Assembly (NCBI GenBank): GCA_964649195.1
Contig: CAZYPK010000087.1
Location: forward strand, 1 to 20,905
DNA from: JTS-RE9 sp964649195
Lineage (GTDB): Bacteria > Planctomycetota > Phycisphaerae > Phycisphaerales > Phycisphaeraceae
Length of the DNA: 20,905 nucleotides
Reading direction: 5' to 3'
Shown here: one piece after another, positions 1 to 7,836 of the stretch
Layout: every line of letters begins with the position of its first letter
Position numbering within the stretch: the first letter of the stretch is position 1
The notes under the pieces: model-generated
Seen by the model: the letters and a program-made list of their open reading frames with translations, nothing else
The model's database searches: none
Told to the model about the DNA's origin: nothing
Program-made: the position numbers and the translations under genes

Positions 1-5
1 GGGCC

Positions 6-104
6 TGAGCAAACGAAACTCGCGCGGCAGGCGAACGATCAGGCACGATCGCCGGTCGCGCGAACTTCGTTTGCTTCAGCCCGCGGACGGGCTTCGCAAA
101 CGAA
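6..104. repeat. Overlapping, mutually exclusive inverted repeats
   Basis: The 9-mer GCAAACGAA occurs at 9-17 and 96-104, and its complement TTCGTTTGC at 66-74. The central copy can therefore pair with either flank. Stem A pairs about 6-26 with 57-78 and has small mismatches. Stem B pairs 66-74 with 96-104 and 78-83 (AGCCCG) with 88-93 (CGGGCT) around a CGGA loop. This could be the transcription end of a gene left of the window, or a dispersed repeat like those elsewhere here. No coding is supported. Confidence 0.6.
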
Positions 105-110
105 CGGCTC

Positions 111-170
111 GGCAGGAGCCTCGCCCTCCCAGCAGGAGCCTCGCCCTCCCAGCGGGAGCCTCGCTCTCCC
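111..170. repeat. Three tandem copies of a 20-bp unit
   Basis: Three adjacent units of 20 bp (111-130, 131-150, 151-170) share the core GGAGCCTCGCCCTCCC; the third copy has two changes. Read on the minus strand it gives a peptide of the type EGEAPAEP, which I recall as a frequent spurious translation of a dispersed repeat in planctomycete genomes. The unit length is not a multiple of three, so the reading frame changes between copies, which argues against a real protein. Confidence 0.75.
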
Positions 171-216
171 GCCATATGCTTTTGCCCTGTAGCTTCCCGC
201 TTCTCTCCCCCGCGCT

Positions 217-245
217 TTGACAGAACGTCTATAATCCGCGTTAAT
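217..245 (+). promoter_or_regulatory. Candidate promoter of ptsN-ptsH
   Basis: A perfect TTGACA lies at 217-222. A perfect TATAAT lies at 230-235, but only 7 bp separate the two, far from the usual 17 bp. With a 17-bp spacer the -10 box would be GTTAAT at 240-245, which matches only the last four positions. Either TATAAT works with another or no -35 box, or TTGACA works with the weak GTTAAT. The ptsN start codon is 38-48 bp downstream, so a short leader is expected either way. Confidence 0.45.
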
Positions 246-283
246 ACTCCGCTTGTCCACCGTTTGGAAATCAAAGGCTGACC

Positions 284-760
284 ATGAAACTGAGCGACTT
301 TATTGTTTCCAAGGCTGTCATCCCCCAACTCAACAGCACCGATCGTGACGAGGTGATCAACGAACTGCTTGACGCCCTCGTCGCCGCCGGCGCCTGTGAT
401 GCGGGGATCCGCGATGAGCTGGTCAAGCTCATCCTCGACCGCGAGAAGCGCGGCTCCACGGGCTTTGGCAAAGGCGTGGCCGTGCCTCACGTCAAGCACG
501 ACAAGATCAGGAAGATGGCCGCCGCCATCGGCGTCAGCCAGAAGGGGGTGGACTTCAACGCCCTCGACAAGGCGCCGGTCTATTCCATCGTGCTGCTGCT
601 GAGCCCGGTCAACAAGCCCGACGACCATTTGCAGGCGATGGAGAACATCTTCTCCAACCTTCAGAAGGACACCTTCCGCCGGTTCCTCCGGCAATCGACC
701 ACGGTTGACGAAATCCGCGACCTGATCCAGGAAGCCGACACACAGCAACTGGCCAGTTGA
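284..760 (+). CDS. ptsN: PTS EIIA component, nitrogen type (PtsN-like)
   Basis: This 158-aa protein matches the PTS EIIA type-2 family (EIIA-Ntr and EIIA-Fru), whose members accept a phosphate from HPr on a histidine. The family motif is visible at residues 57-69 as GSTGFGKGVAVPH, so His69 is the expected phosphorylation site. Length is normal for PtsN and no membrane or EIIB/EIIC domain is attached, which fits a cytoplasmic regulator rather than a sugar permease part. The ATG has AAAGG at 273-277, 6 nt upstream. It is followed 159 nt later by ptsH, its likely phosphodonor, so both probably form one transcript from the candidate promoter at about 217-245. Which targets it regulates cannot be read from the sequence. 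A stand-alone fructose-type EIIA is the alternative. Confidence 0.88.
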   Translation: MKLSDFIVSKAVIPQLNSTDRDEVINELLDALVAAGACDAGIRDELVKLILDREKRGSTGFGKGVAVPHVKHDKIRKMAAAIGVSQKGVDFNALDKAPVYSIVLLLSPVNKPDDHLQAMENIFSNLQKDTFRRFLRQSTTVDEIRDLIQEADTQQLAS

Positions 761-919
761 TATCATTGCGGCCTGCGTGTTCATCCTGTCCGGCATCGGT
801 TCACACGGACGGTTCGAACACTCCGGCTCAACCCGATCATCCCCAGACGCAGTGCCCGCAGCGCGGTGGCACTGGCGATTCATCACGCATCAGGATTCAT
901 CCCCCGCGCGGAGCAGGTC

Positions 920-1204
920 GTGGAAACCAACGGCGACTGGCATCGAACGAATGTCACCATTCAGAACCGGCTGGGCCTGCACGCCCGGCCGGCGATGGCG
1001 TTCGTCGATGTCGCCAACGGGTTCCAGAGCGATATCCGCGTCAACAAGGGGCAGCAGGATGTCGATGGCAAATCGATCATGCAGATGATGATGCTCGCCG
1101 CCACCCAGGGCACGCAACTGATCGTCCGGGCCAAAGGCGGCGACGCCGACGCCGCCCTGACCGCCCTGGCCGAGCTGGTCAACCGCAAGTTCGACGAGGA
1201 ATGA
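920..1204 (+). CDS. ptsH: Phosphocarrier protein HPr
   Basis: HPr carries phosphate from enzyme I to EIIA proteins in the cytoplasm. The active-site motif LGLHARPA is clear; the histidine codon is at 980-982 (His21 from the chosen start). A KSIMQMM segment follows with Ser52, equivalent to the regulatory Ser46 that HPr kinase modifies in Gram-positive bacteria. The GTG at 920 was chosen because GGAG at 910-913 stands 6 nt before it and the product is 94 aa, close to the usual 85-90 aa. A GTG at 866 would add 18 residues without family resemblance. Enzyme I and HPr kinase are not in the window. The gene ends 15 nt before a strong palindrome at 1220-1240. Confidence 0.87.
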   Translation: METNGDWHRTNVTIQNRLGLHARPAMAFVDVANGFQSDIRVNKGQQDVDGKSIMQMMMLAATQGTQLIVRAKGGDADAALTALAELVNRKFDEE

Positions 1205-1216
1205 AGGACAATTCCA

Positions 1217-1244
1217 GAGCCGCGACGTGACACGTCGCGGACGC
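1217..1244. repeat. Palindromic dispersed repeat, type L (possible ptsH terminator)
   Basis: The core at 1220-1240 is CCGCGACGT-GAC-ACGTCGCGG, a perfect 9-bp stem with a 3-nt loop. It starts 15 nt after the ptsH stop codon. A second hairpin follows directly (CGACCT at 1248-1253 with AGGTCG at 1261-1266, plus CGCGC 1242-1246 with GCGCG 1270-1274). There is no T-run, so a rho-independent terminator is not proven. The same palindrome with a TAAC-type tip heads each unit of the array at 8980-9624. Confidence 0.75.
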
Positions 1245-1350
1245 GCACGACCTGAAGAAGAGGTCGGTCGCGCGAAAGATGAGCGATGAAGGTGCGCGGG
1301 GGAATGAGAGGTTTTGGGGATGAGAAGATTTGGCGTGGGTGAGAGGTTTC

Positions 1351-1575
1351 GGGTGGCTGGGGCTGAGGCTCTGCGAAGCCCCGGCAAGGGGACCATCGAC
1401 TTTCAGTTGCGCCACCTTGCTTCGTGCGCCTGGGCCGGGGCTTGCGCAAAGCCTCCAGCCCAGCCACCCGACGATTTGAAAAGCCCCAGCTCTTCTGGCT
1501 CTTTCCGGCTCCTCCGGCTCTTCCCGCTCCCTTGGCCGGGGCTTGTGCAAAGCCTCCAGCCCCAGCCACCCGACG
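1351..1575. repeat. Three copies of a ~40-bp dispersed repeat in mixed orientation
   Basis: A sequence beginning GGGTGGCTGGGGCT and ending in GAAGCCCCGGC lies at 1351-1385. Its reverse complement recurs at 1434-1473 and 1535-1575 (GCCGGGGCTTG...CCAGCCACCC), with a few differences. The first copy can thus form a long hairpin with either of the others. Together with the palindromes at both ends this fills the gene-free stretch 1205-1645; I see no gene in it. Confidence 0.7.
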
Positions 1576-1584
1576 GCAACGCAA

Positions 1585-1641
1585 GGTGCGTATCACCACC
1601 CTTGAGGCTGTTGGCGTCCGCGACTCGTTGAGTCGCGGCTC
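1585..1641. repeat. Palindromic dispersed repeat, type R, with flank shared with the 9-kb array
   Basis: At 1618-1638 lies CCGCGACTC-GTT-GAGTCGCGG, a perfect 9-bp stem with a 3-nt loop, 7 nt from the stop codon of the convergent minus-strand gene. The adjoining stretch 1585-1617 is nearly identical to the reverse complement of the segment that follows each type-L palindrome in the array at 8980-9624. The palindrome may serve as transcription end for the operon ending at 1646, but lacks a T-run. Confidence 0.72.
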
Positions 1642-1645
1642 TGCT

Positions 1646-3829
1646 CTAGCGCAAGCCGCCTTCCGGTGGGCGGAAGCCGGGGAACTCGCCGGTTCCGCCG
1701 GCGGGCGGGGTGGTCTGCAAGGCACCGGTCGCCTCGTTGAACAGGCGAATGCGGTCCGGGTTCTCGCGGTCGGCCACCGGGTCGCGGGTGGAAACCGTTC
1801 CCTGATTCGAGTCGGCCACGAGCACCGTCATCGGCCCGCGGAAACCGATGGCGCCGGCCTGCCTGGCCGGGGTCTTCAGGTCCAGCAGCAACTGGGGCAC
1901 GCTCAGATCAACCACCTCTTTCCCGGCGGCACCGCCCTGATCATCCTTCACTTCCACCTCGACAGGCTTGCCGATCGGGTCGCCGGGCCGGGTGGTGAAC
2001 TGCTTGTGCAGCCGGTAGCCGTTGTAGATGCGATAGATGCCCCAGGTCACCGTGGCCGTCTCGGGGCGGACATCCTCGACGAAGAACCGCACCGGCGGCT
2101 CGATGGTGATCGGCTGCGTCCATTCGCTCTCGACCGATTCCTGCTCCAGCTTCGCCGCCTGCGGACGCAGCGGTTCGATCAACTGCTCCTCCTTGTTGAA
2201 CAGCGGGTTGATCACCCGATAAACCACGCGATACCGGTAGGTGCCGCCCGGCTTCACATCCACATCATGCGTCCAGAACTTGATCGGTTGCAGCGTGCCA
2301 TCACCCTCTTCCGGCCCCCCGGGACGCCCCGGATACCCCGGCTGCCCCGGCAGACGCGGACGCCCCGTGCCCGGCCTCACGAACTCAGGATCGAAGAACT
2401 CGCCGCGACCTTCGCCGGGGTTGCGGCGCGGGACCGGACGACCCGGACCGGAAGGCTCGACCGTCGCGGAATCCTCCGGCCTGTCCTTGATCAGCTTGCC
2501 GAGAATCTCGTCGCGCTGTTTCATCAGGTCGGCCAGGCGGGTCTGGTAGAGCTTGATGCGATCCTCGTTGGGGTTCTTCTTGGCGGGATCGACGCCGGGG
2601 CCGGGCTGCTTGGTCTTGGGGGTGGGGGTGATGCGTGGCGGCTGGGGCGTTCGGCCGGGCGTGGGGATGAAGCCTTCTTCGTAGTTCGCGTTGATGCGCG
2701 GCGGGATCACGCCGCCGGGCCTGGTGCCCTCGGCGCCGCCCGTGCCGGTGCGGCCGATCAGGCCGCGAAGCTCGGACTGGTACTTGTTGATCTGCTGATT
2801 GATCTTCAAAAGGGCCTGCTGATCCGCCGGCGCCAGTTCAAGGGGCACATGGTCCGGTTCGGTCCAGGGGCGATGGGCCTTCACCGGCAGGAACTGCGGC
2901 TTGACCAGGTCCTCCTGATAGAAGCGAAGGTTCTCGACCAGGGCGACCTGAAGCTGGCCCGTCTCGTCGGCATCCAGGTTCTTGGTCTTGGCCTCCTGCA
3001 CCTGTACGACATAGGCGCGGAGGATGTCGGAAACCGCGCCGGGCAGCGATTGCACGGTGGTGGGCGAACCCCACTGGCCCGTTGCGGGGTCCAGCACCTG
3101 GCGCTGGATGTCGATGCCGGAGATGAACTGCGCCAGTTCCTCGTACCAGGATTCGGGCATCTTCTTCTCGGCGGGAACCTTGGCGATGGCGTCGATCCAA
3201 TCCTGCGGGCTGATGGAGCCGGTGACGGTGACGGACCAGAAGTCGCGGGGGTTCCTGGCGCCGGCCAGGGCGACGGCTTTTTTGCGCCAGTCCTCGGTCA
3301 GGGCCTTGAGCAGGTCATCCTTCGCATCGGGGTACTGGGCCCGGGCCACATCGCCCAGGGCGAGGGTGAGGGCTTCATCGGATTCGAGAACGTGATAGGC
3401 GGGCTGCGCGGTCACCTTCTGGGCGGCGGGGGGGATCTTGGCATCCACATTCCGCAGCACGGGCACGCCGCCGTCCAGCCCCAGATCCGCGATGCCCGGC
3501 GGGCCAAAGACGATGGCGTAGAAGGAGTCGCTCTGCACCAGCCGCTGGCTGTAGCGATCATTGAACCGGCTGACGTAATCGGGAATCTTGAGGTTGGCCA
3601 GCTCCTGGGGCGGCTCGTCGCGGTTGACCGCGGCCTCCAAGGTCCTGGCCTGGGCAAGATAAGCCGCCTCGACCTCGGCGGGGGTGGCGGTCTTGCCCGG
3701 CGCCACTTCGACGCTGTAGGGCGTGCCCACCACGAACAACCCGATGACCGCCAGGCTGATGATGACCGCCACGGCCAGGATCACCACTTCGATGTACTTG
3801 TCCACGAAGGATTGCTGTTTGAGTCGCAT
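1646..3829 (-). CDS. Large single-pass membrane protein with Pro/Gly-rich linkers, in PilM locus
   Basis: I do not recognise a named family for this 727-aa protein. From the chosen ATG (3829), residues 12-34 form one strong hydrophobic segment after a short basic start, so most of the protein should lie outside the inner membrane. Residues 40-360 are a mixed globular region. Residues 362-417 and 455-512 are very rich in Pro, Gly and Arg. A charged helical stretch at about 420-450 between them may be a short coiled coil. Residues 515-680 look beta-rich (TYRYRVVYRVINP, RFFVEDVRPETATVTWGIYR). The ATG at 3829 has GGGAG at 3837-3841, 7 nt away; the longer reading starts with TTG at 3847. It is third in a probable operon behind PilM-like and PilO-like genes, which suggests a pilus or secretion platform role. 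Confidence 0.8.
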   Translation of the reverse strand: MRLKQQSFVDKYIEVVILAVAVIISLAVIGLFVVGTPYSVEVAPGKTATPAEVEAAYLAQARTLEAAVNRDEPPQELANLKIPDYVSRFNDRYSQRLVQSDSFYAIVFGPPGIADLGLDGGVPVLRNVDAKIPPAAQKVTAQPAYHVLESDEALTLALGDVARAQYPDAKDDLLKALTEDWRKKAVALAGARNPRDFWSVTVTGSISPQDWIDAIAKVPAEKKMPESWYEELAQFISGIDIQRQVLDPATGQWGSPTTVQSLPGAVSDILRAYVVQVQEAKTKNLDADETGQLQVALVENLRFYQEDLVKPQFLPVKAHRPWTEPDHVPLELAPADQQALLKINQQINKYQSELRGLIGRTGTGGAEGTRPGGVIPPRINANYEEGFIPTPGRTPQPPRITPTPKTKQPGPGVDPAKKNPNEDRIKLYQTRLADLMKQRDEILGKLIKDRPEDSATVEPSGPGRPVPRRNPGEGRGEFFDPEFVRPGTGRPRLPGQPGYPGRPGGPEEGDGTLQPIKFWTHDVDVKPGGTYRYRVVYRVINPLFNKEEQLIEPLRPQAAKLEQESVESEWTQPITIEPPVRFFVEDVRPETATVTWGIYRIYNGYRLHKQFTTRPGDPIGKPVEVEVKDDQGGAAGKEVVDLSVPQLLLDLKTPARQAGAIGFRGPMTVLVADSNQGTVSTRDPVADRENPDRIRLFNEATGALQTTPPAGGTGEFPGFRPPEGGLR

Positions 3830-3916
3830 GGGCAGGCTCCCGTTCAATGCGGGGAAGGATTTCGGGTTGCAGTCTTAAATCCGAGACACAGGGATTTCAT
3901 TTTCGTTGCGGTTGCA

Positions 3917-5362
3917 TCAAGGCGTCGCAGGCGAAGCGGTGTCGGGGGCGCCGGGCTTGGGGATGATGACGCCCAGTTCATCCTTGACGACCTGGGGCAT
4001 CAGCGGGCCGGTCCATTCGCGCAGCCAGATGGTTTCGATGAGCATCTGCACCTGAACGCAGTCGTTTCCGCCGTACATGTAGCCCAGGGCCAGGTCCTCG
4101 TATTCATCGATTTCGGTGATGTGCGTTTCCAGCACGGTCATGAGATTGACCTTGCCGATGGCGGTGAAGAGGGCGGGCAACTGGCGGTACTCGACGATCA
4201 ACTCGACCTGGGCGTGGCGGACATCGTAAATCGGGTTGCTGACGCGGCCGGTCATGGAGATGTTGAACATCTCCGGCAACCGCTGATCGGGGTTGTAGGT
4301 TTTCATTTCCTCAAGGATGACGCGGGTGGTGTCGGTGCGGAAGTAATCCATGGCGCCCATCTCGCCCCCCCGGTGGGGACCGCCGGTGGCGGTGCGGGGC
4401 TGCCTCTGGCTGACGCGGCCCATGCCGCCCGCGCCGTTGATGCCCACGTAGTCATCGAAAATCTGGATGCTCACCAGCCGCTTGACCGGCGCGGTGAGCA
4501 CCGAATCCCGCTGATGGAACGAACCCTGCTCGCGGCTGGGCTTGTTGGCCAGGGCGATGGCGCGGACGATGTCCTGCTGAATCCACAGGCTCATCTGGCC
4601 TTCCCAGATGTCCCGCAGCGCAGGCCGCGTGCCGGCCCGGGCCCAGGCGCCGATGTGGAAGGGGTAATCGTCGAGCTTCTCATTGGTCGAGGCGTAGATG
4701 CTGATCCGCTCGGCATGTTCCTTCATGCGGTCGAAGATGGCCGCCGCCCGCAGATCGGCCAGGCGCTTCTTGTCCTCCAGCGTCAGCTCGGATTCCAGCT
4801 TGCGAGGGAAAAAGCCGGCGAGGAAACGGTGGGTCACCTTCAGCATTTCCGCGTCCACCTCCTCGTCGGGGATCCGGTCCGAGGCGTTGAGCCGGGGGGC
4901 GTCCTTGTCGGCAACCGAGGGTTTGCCCAGCATGGCCCGCAACTGGCGCAGGTATTCATCCTTGGCCTGGAAGGGGATGGCCGGGTCGTTGGTTTCGGGG
5001 AAGAGGTTTTCCAGCAGCGGGTCGTGATTCGTCTGGTTGATCTGAACGGCGCTGCTGAAGACGGTCTTCGACTGCGTGCGCATGTCGTCATAGACCTTGG
5101 TGAGGGCGTCGTTGGTGGCCTTGTTGATGACCACGGTGATGATTCGGGGCGGGGCATCGGGCTTGGGGGCGGGCACTTCCAATCTCGAGGACATGAGCGT
5201 CTTGATCTTGCCGGCGTGCTGCGTGCGCTTGCCCATCTCGGCCACCAGGTCGGCGCCCATCGGACGAACGACCAACAACAGCGCCGCGATGGAGAGCGCC
5301 GCCACCGCAATGGCGACGACGACGAGCGGATTACCCTTGGCCATTTCGAGGATGTTTTTCAT
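3917..5362 (-). CDS. PilO-like single-pass inner-membrane protein
   Basis: This 481-aa protein starts with a short cytoplasmic tail and one hydrophobic segment at residues 12-32, followed by a long, presumably periplasmic part. Residues 195-225 are charged and helical. Residues 305-340 are rich in Gly and Arg and look like a flexible insert. Residues 370-450 (TGRVSNPIYDVRHAQVELIVEY...VQVQMLIETIWLREW) alternate strands and helices in a way that recalls the ferredoxin-like domain of PilO/GspM proteins. The layout and place after a PilM-like gene support a PilO role, but PilO is normally about 200 aa, so this one is more than twice as long. Its ATG overlaps the upstream stop by one base (TAATG), so translation is probably coupled. 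The function is inferred from context and architecture. Confidence 0.78.
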   Translation of the reverse strand: MKNILEMAKGNPLVVVAIAVAALSIAALLLVVRPMGADLVAEMGKRTQHAGKIKTLMSSRLEVPAPKPDAPPRIITVVINKATNDALTKVYDDMRTQSKTVFSSAVQINQTNHDPLLENLFPETNDPAIPFQAKDEYLRQLRAMLGKPSVADKDAPRLNASDRIPDEEVDAEMLKVTHRFLAGFFPRKLESELTLEDKKRLADLRAAAIFDRMKEHAERISIYASTNEKLDDYPFHIGAWARAGTRPALRDIWEGQMSLWIQQDIVRAIALANKPSREQGSFHQRDSVLTAPVKRLVSIQIFDDYVGINGAGGMGRVSQRQPRTATGGPHRGGEMGAMDYFRTDTTRVILEEMKTYNPDQRLPEMFNISMTGRVSNPIYDVRHAQVELIVEYRQLPALFTAIGKVNLMTVLETHITEIDEYEDLALGYMYGGNDCVQVQMLIETIWLREWTGPLMPQVVKDELGVIIPKPGAPDTASPATP

Positions 5363-7647
5363 TAGCGGGACTCCTTCGTGGAGGCGGCAGTGGAGGCGAC
5401 GGCAGGATTGAAAACCGGGGCGGCCTGGGCCGAGGGGACGGCATCCTTCTTGGCCGCATCCTCGCGCTGGCGCACCTCTTCGGGACTCAGAAGCTCCACC
5501 GTCCAGGTGATGGTGAAGATGCGATCACCCACCGGCGATTCATCCGCCAGGGGGCGCAGCGGGTAGAGCGGCTTGAGGTCCTCCTGCTTGGCCTCACCCT
5601 CCCCAATGCCGGGACGACCAGTCCCCGGTCCGAACTCCGGCAGCGTCGGAGTCGGCGCCACCGGCACGCGGCGGCCACGGGGCAGGGTTCCGCCTTCTTC
5701 GGGCAGCGGCGATCCTCGCGGGGGGGGGACCGTTCGCCGTCCGCCGCGCTCGGGCGTGGTCGTGGTGGTTGTGCCATCCTTCTTGTCTTCCGCGATCACC
5801 ACATCAAAGTTGGCCAGCTCGATCGACTCCTTGACGATGCGGTAGGGTCGATCTTCGCGGTCCAGCTTGTTTCGCAGGAAGTCGAGGAAGTTGCTGCTGA
5901 GGAACTGGCTGGTGTTGTTGGTGTAAGGCGTGGTGCCCTGGATGGTGATGATGATCGAGGGCCGGGTCTTGGCGTTGGGGTCGTCCGGGGTTCCGGGAGC
6001 TCCGGGGGCGCCGGGGACCGGTCCGCCTTCCAACGGCATCACGGCTTCAGGAGCCTGCGCCGCCGGCCGGGGGCCGAAGGCTTCCTCGCTGGAGAGCTTG
6101 CGGATCGGCGTGCCTGCGGCAGGGGCCGGCGTCGGGACGGAGCCCGGGGCCGCAGTGGTTCGGGATTCCACATAGCGGGCATCGTAGGAAGTGATGAACA
6201 CCCTGCGCCGCTGGTTGCGGGGGATGCTCTTGTGGATGTTGTAGTTGGGTTCCCCCAGTTCGCTCTGGGCGCCGAGGGTGGCGGCGGCCATGCTGATGTC
6301 TTCCATCAGCTTGGGCCAGACATCGCGGTAATCCAGCACGCGCTGGAGGTTCTCGATTCTCATGCGGGGATCGGAGGCTTTGACGTTGGTATCGTGTTGA
6401 CTCTTGAGCGATTGCGCCTGGTTGATGACCGGGTTGACGATGCTGTCGGTGGCGGCCTTGTCGCGGGCGTAGGCGGCCTTTTCGCTGGCGACCTTGAACC
6501 AGGCGGCGCCGACGGAGAGCAGAAGGATCAGCGAGGCGGCGGCGATCCAGACCTGCTTGGCGCGCCACAGGCGGGCCTTGACGACGTGTTCGGGCAGGAT
6601 GTTGGCCGAGACCTGTTCCAGTTCCAGCCCCTGGAGCGCCAGGCCGTAGGCCGTGGCCATGTTCAGGGCGTTCTCCGCGAAGTCGGCGGCCTGCTTGCCA
6701 TCGACGCGGATCTTCTTGAAGCCGTCGGGCCGGATGATGTCGATCTCAAGCTGCTGCTTGAGGAACTTCTGAAGCCCCGGCAGGCGGAACGTGGAGCCGA
6801 CACCGATGAGCTGGTGAAGCTCCGCATCGCGGTTGGAGGTCTGATAGAACCCCAGCGAGCGTTGGATATCCTGCACGAGGTCGGCGAAGACCGGACGCAT
6901 GGCCTGGAAAATCTGCCGGGCATATTTGCTGGTGCCCGCTTCGCGCTTGAGCTTCTCGGCCTTGGGGAAGGAGAGCTTGAAGGACTTGACCAGGGCCTCG
7001 GTGAAGTTGTTGCCGCCGATGGCCATCGTTCGCATCCAGACCCTGCCGCCTTCGACGACGACCAGATCGGTGCTGGTCGTGCCGATGTCGAGGATGATCG
7101 TGCCCTTGCCCTCCTTGAGCAGGTTCATGTCGTAACCCAAGGCATTGACCACCGCCAGCGGCGAAAGGGTCAGGGCGTCGATCCTGATGTTCATCCGGTT
7201 GTAATTGGAAAGGAACTGGGCCACCCGTTCCTTGCTGATGGCGAAGATGCCCACCTCCACATCGGGCGAATCATCCTGGGCGAACACCTGATAGTCCCAC
7301 TCGACCTGATCGATCGGGAAGGGAATCTGCTGCTGGGCCTCGAAGCGAACGATGTCGGGAATCTTCTTCGGCTCCACCGGCGGCAGCTTGGCGAACCGCG
7401 CGAAGGCCATGTTGCCGGGCACGGAGACGACGACCGAGCTCTTGCTGATGTCGTGCCGTGTGAGGAACTGGTCGAGGTTGACCTGGATCGCCTCATCGAC
7501 GTTCAGGTCCGGCGTGGTGAGCACCTTCTTGAAGGGAATGACATCGTAAGCCGCCACTTCGACTTCGGCGCCGTCGCGCACCAGTCGCATGGCCTTAAGG
7601 GCGTTGGCGCCCACTTCGATGCCCCAACTGTCATTCTTCTTGGACAT
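5362..7647 (-). CDS. pilM: PilM-like actin-fold ATPase fused to membrane-anchored C-terminal region
   Basis: Residues 1-355 match PilM, the actin-like cytoplasmic protein of type IV pilus assembly: IEVGANALKAMRL near the start, VVVSVPGN at about 72-79, RFEAQQQIPFPIDQVEWDY at 101-119, and the nucleotide-loop segment ILDIGTTSTDLVVV at 185-198. PilM normally ends near 350 aa. Here a hydrophobic segment follows at 366-384 and then about 375 more residues. The layout (cytoplasmic PilM, one membrane span, periplasmic region) resembles PilM fused to a PilN-like protein, which would bypass the usual PilM-PilN contact. The C-terminal part has Pro/Gly/Thr-rich stretches and a segment RPSIIITIQGTTPYTNN. 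The ATG has AGGAG 6 nt upstream (7654-7658). A heptamer repeat tract lies just beyond it at 7666-7693. Confidence 0.85.
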   Translation of the reverse strand: MSKKNDSWGIEVGANALKAMRLVRDGAEVEVAAYDVIPFKKVLTTPDLNVDEAIQVNLDQFLTRHDISKSSVVVSVPGNMAFARFAKLPPVEPKKIPDIVRFEAQQQIPFPIDQVEWDYQVFAQDDSPDVEVGIFAISKERVAQFLSNYNRMNIRIDALTLSPLAVVNALGYDMNLLKEGKGTIILDIGTTSTDLVVVEGGRVWMRTMAIGGNNFTEALVKSFKLSFPKAEKLKREAGTSKYARQIFQAMRPVFADLVQDIQRSLGFYQTSNRDAELHQLIGVGSTFRLPGLQKFLKQQLEIDIIRPDGFKKIRVDGKQAADFAENALNMATAYGLALQGLELEQVSANILPEHVVKARLWRAKQVWIAAASLILLLSVGAAWFKVASEKAAYARDKAATDSIVNPVINQAQSLKSQHDTNVKASDPRMRIENLQRVLDYRDVWPKLMEDISMAAATLGAQSELGEPNYNIHKSIPRNQRRRVFITSYDARYVESRTTAAPGSVPTPAPAAGTPIRKLSSEEAFGPRPAAQAPEAVMPLEGGPVPGAPGAPGTPDDPNAKTRPSIIITIQGTTPYTNNTSQFLSSNFLDFLRNKLDREDRPYRIVKESIELANFDVVIAEDKKDGTTTTTTPERGGRRTVPPPRGSPLPEEGGTLPRGRRVPVAPTPTLPEFGPGTGRPGIGEGEAKQEDLKPLYPLRPLADESPVGDRIFTITWTVELLSPEEVRQREDAAKKDAVPSAQAAPVFNPAVASTAASTKESR

Positions 7648-7665
7648 GACGCGCTCCTGGGAAAA

Positions 7666-7693
7666 AGCTATCAGCGGTCAGCTATCAGCTATC
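7666..7693. repeat. Heptamer-period repeat tract upstream of pilM-like gene
   Basis: Four exact 7-bp units: AGCTATC, AGCGGTC, AGCTATC, AGCTATC, followed by the palindrome GGAATTCC. On the minus strand the tract lies 18 nt upstream of the pilM-like start codon, beyond its ribosome binding site. Only one arm is present, unlike the paired tracts of the urea island. Confidence 0.8.
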
Positions 7694-7836
7694 GGAATTC
7701 CTGAACAACCTCACACCCAAGCCGCTTGCGGCTTCGCGATCTCCTGCCATCAACCATCCGTCGCGCGAAGATACCGATGCCTTCGCAGCAACCCCGAAAG
7801 TCGTTCAGCGCGATCCTAAGTTGTCCGGGTGTGGGG

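Noticed and set aside
39..260. A 73-codon minus-strand frame containing EGEAPAEP
   Set aside because: It is a translation of the 20-bp tandem repeat and flanking hairpins, a known kind of spurious prediction.
1424..5365. A 1313-codon open frame on the plus strand
   Set aside because: It runs antisense to the 727-aa and 481-aa genes, which have membrane segments, ribosome binding sites and a TAATG overlap. It starts inside dispersed repeats, has an Arg/Gly/His-rich composition typical of an antisense frame in GC-rich DNA, and matches no family.
6232..7704. A 490-codon open frame on the plus strand
   Set aside because: Antisense shadow of the PilM-like gene, which shows clear family motifs on the other strand; the end runs into the heptamer repeat.
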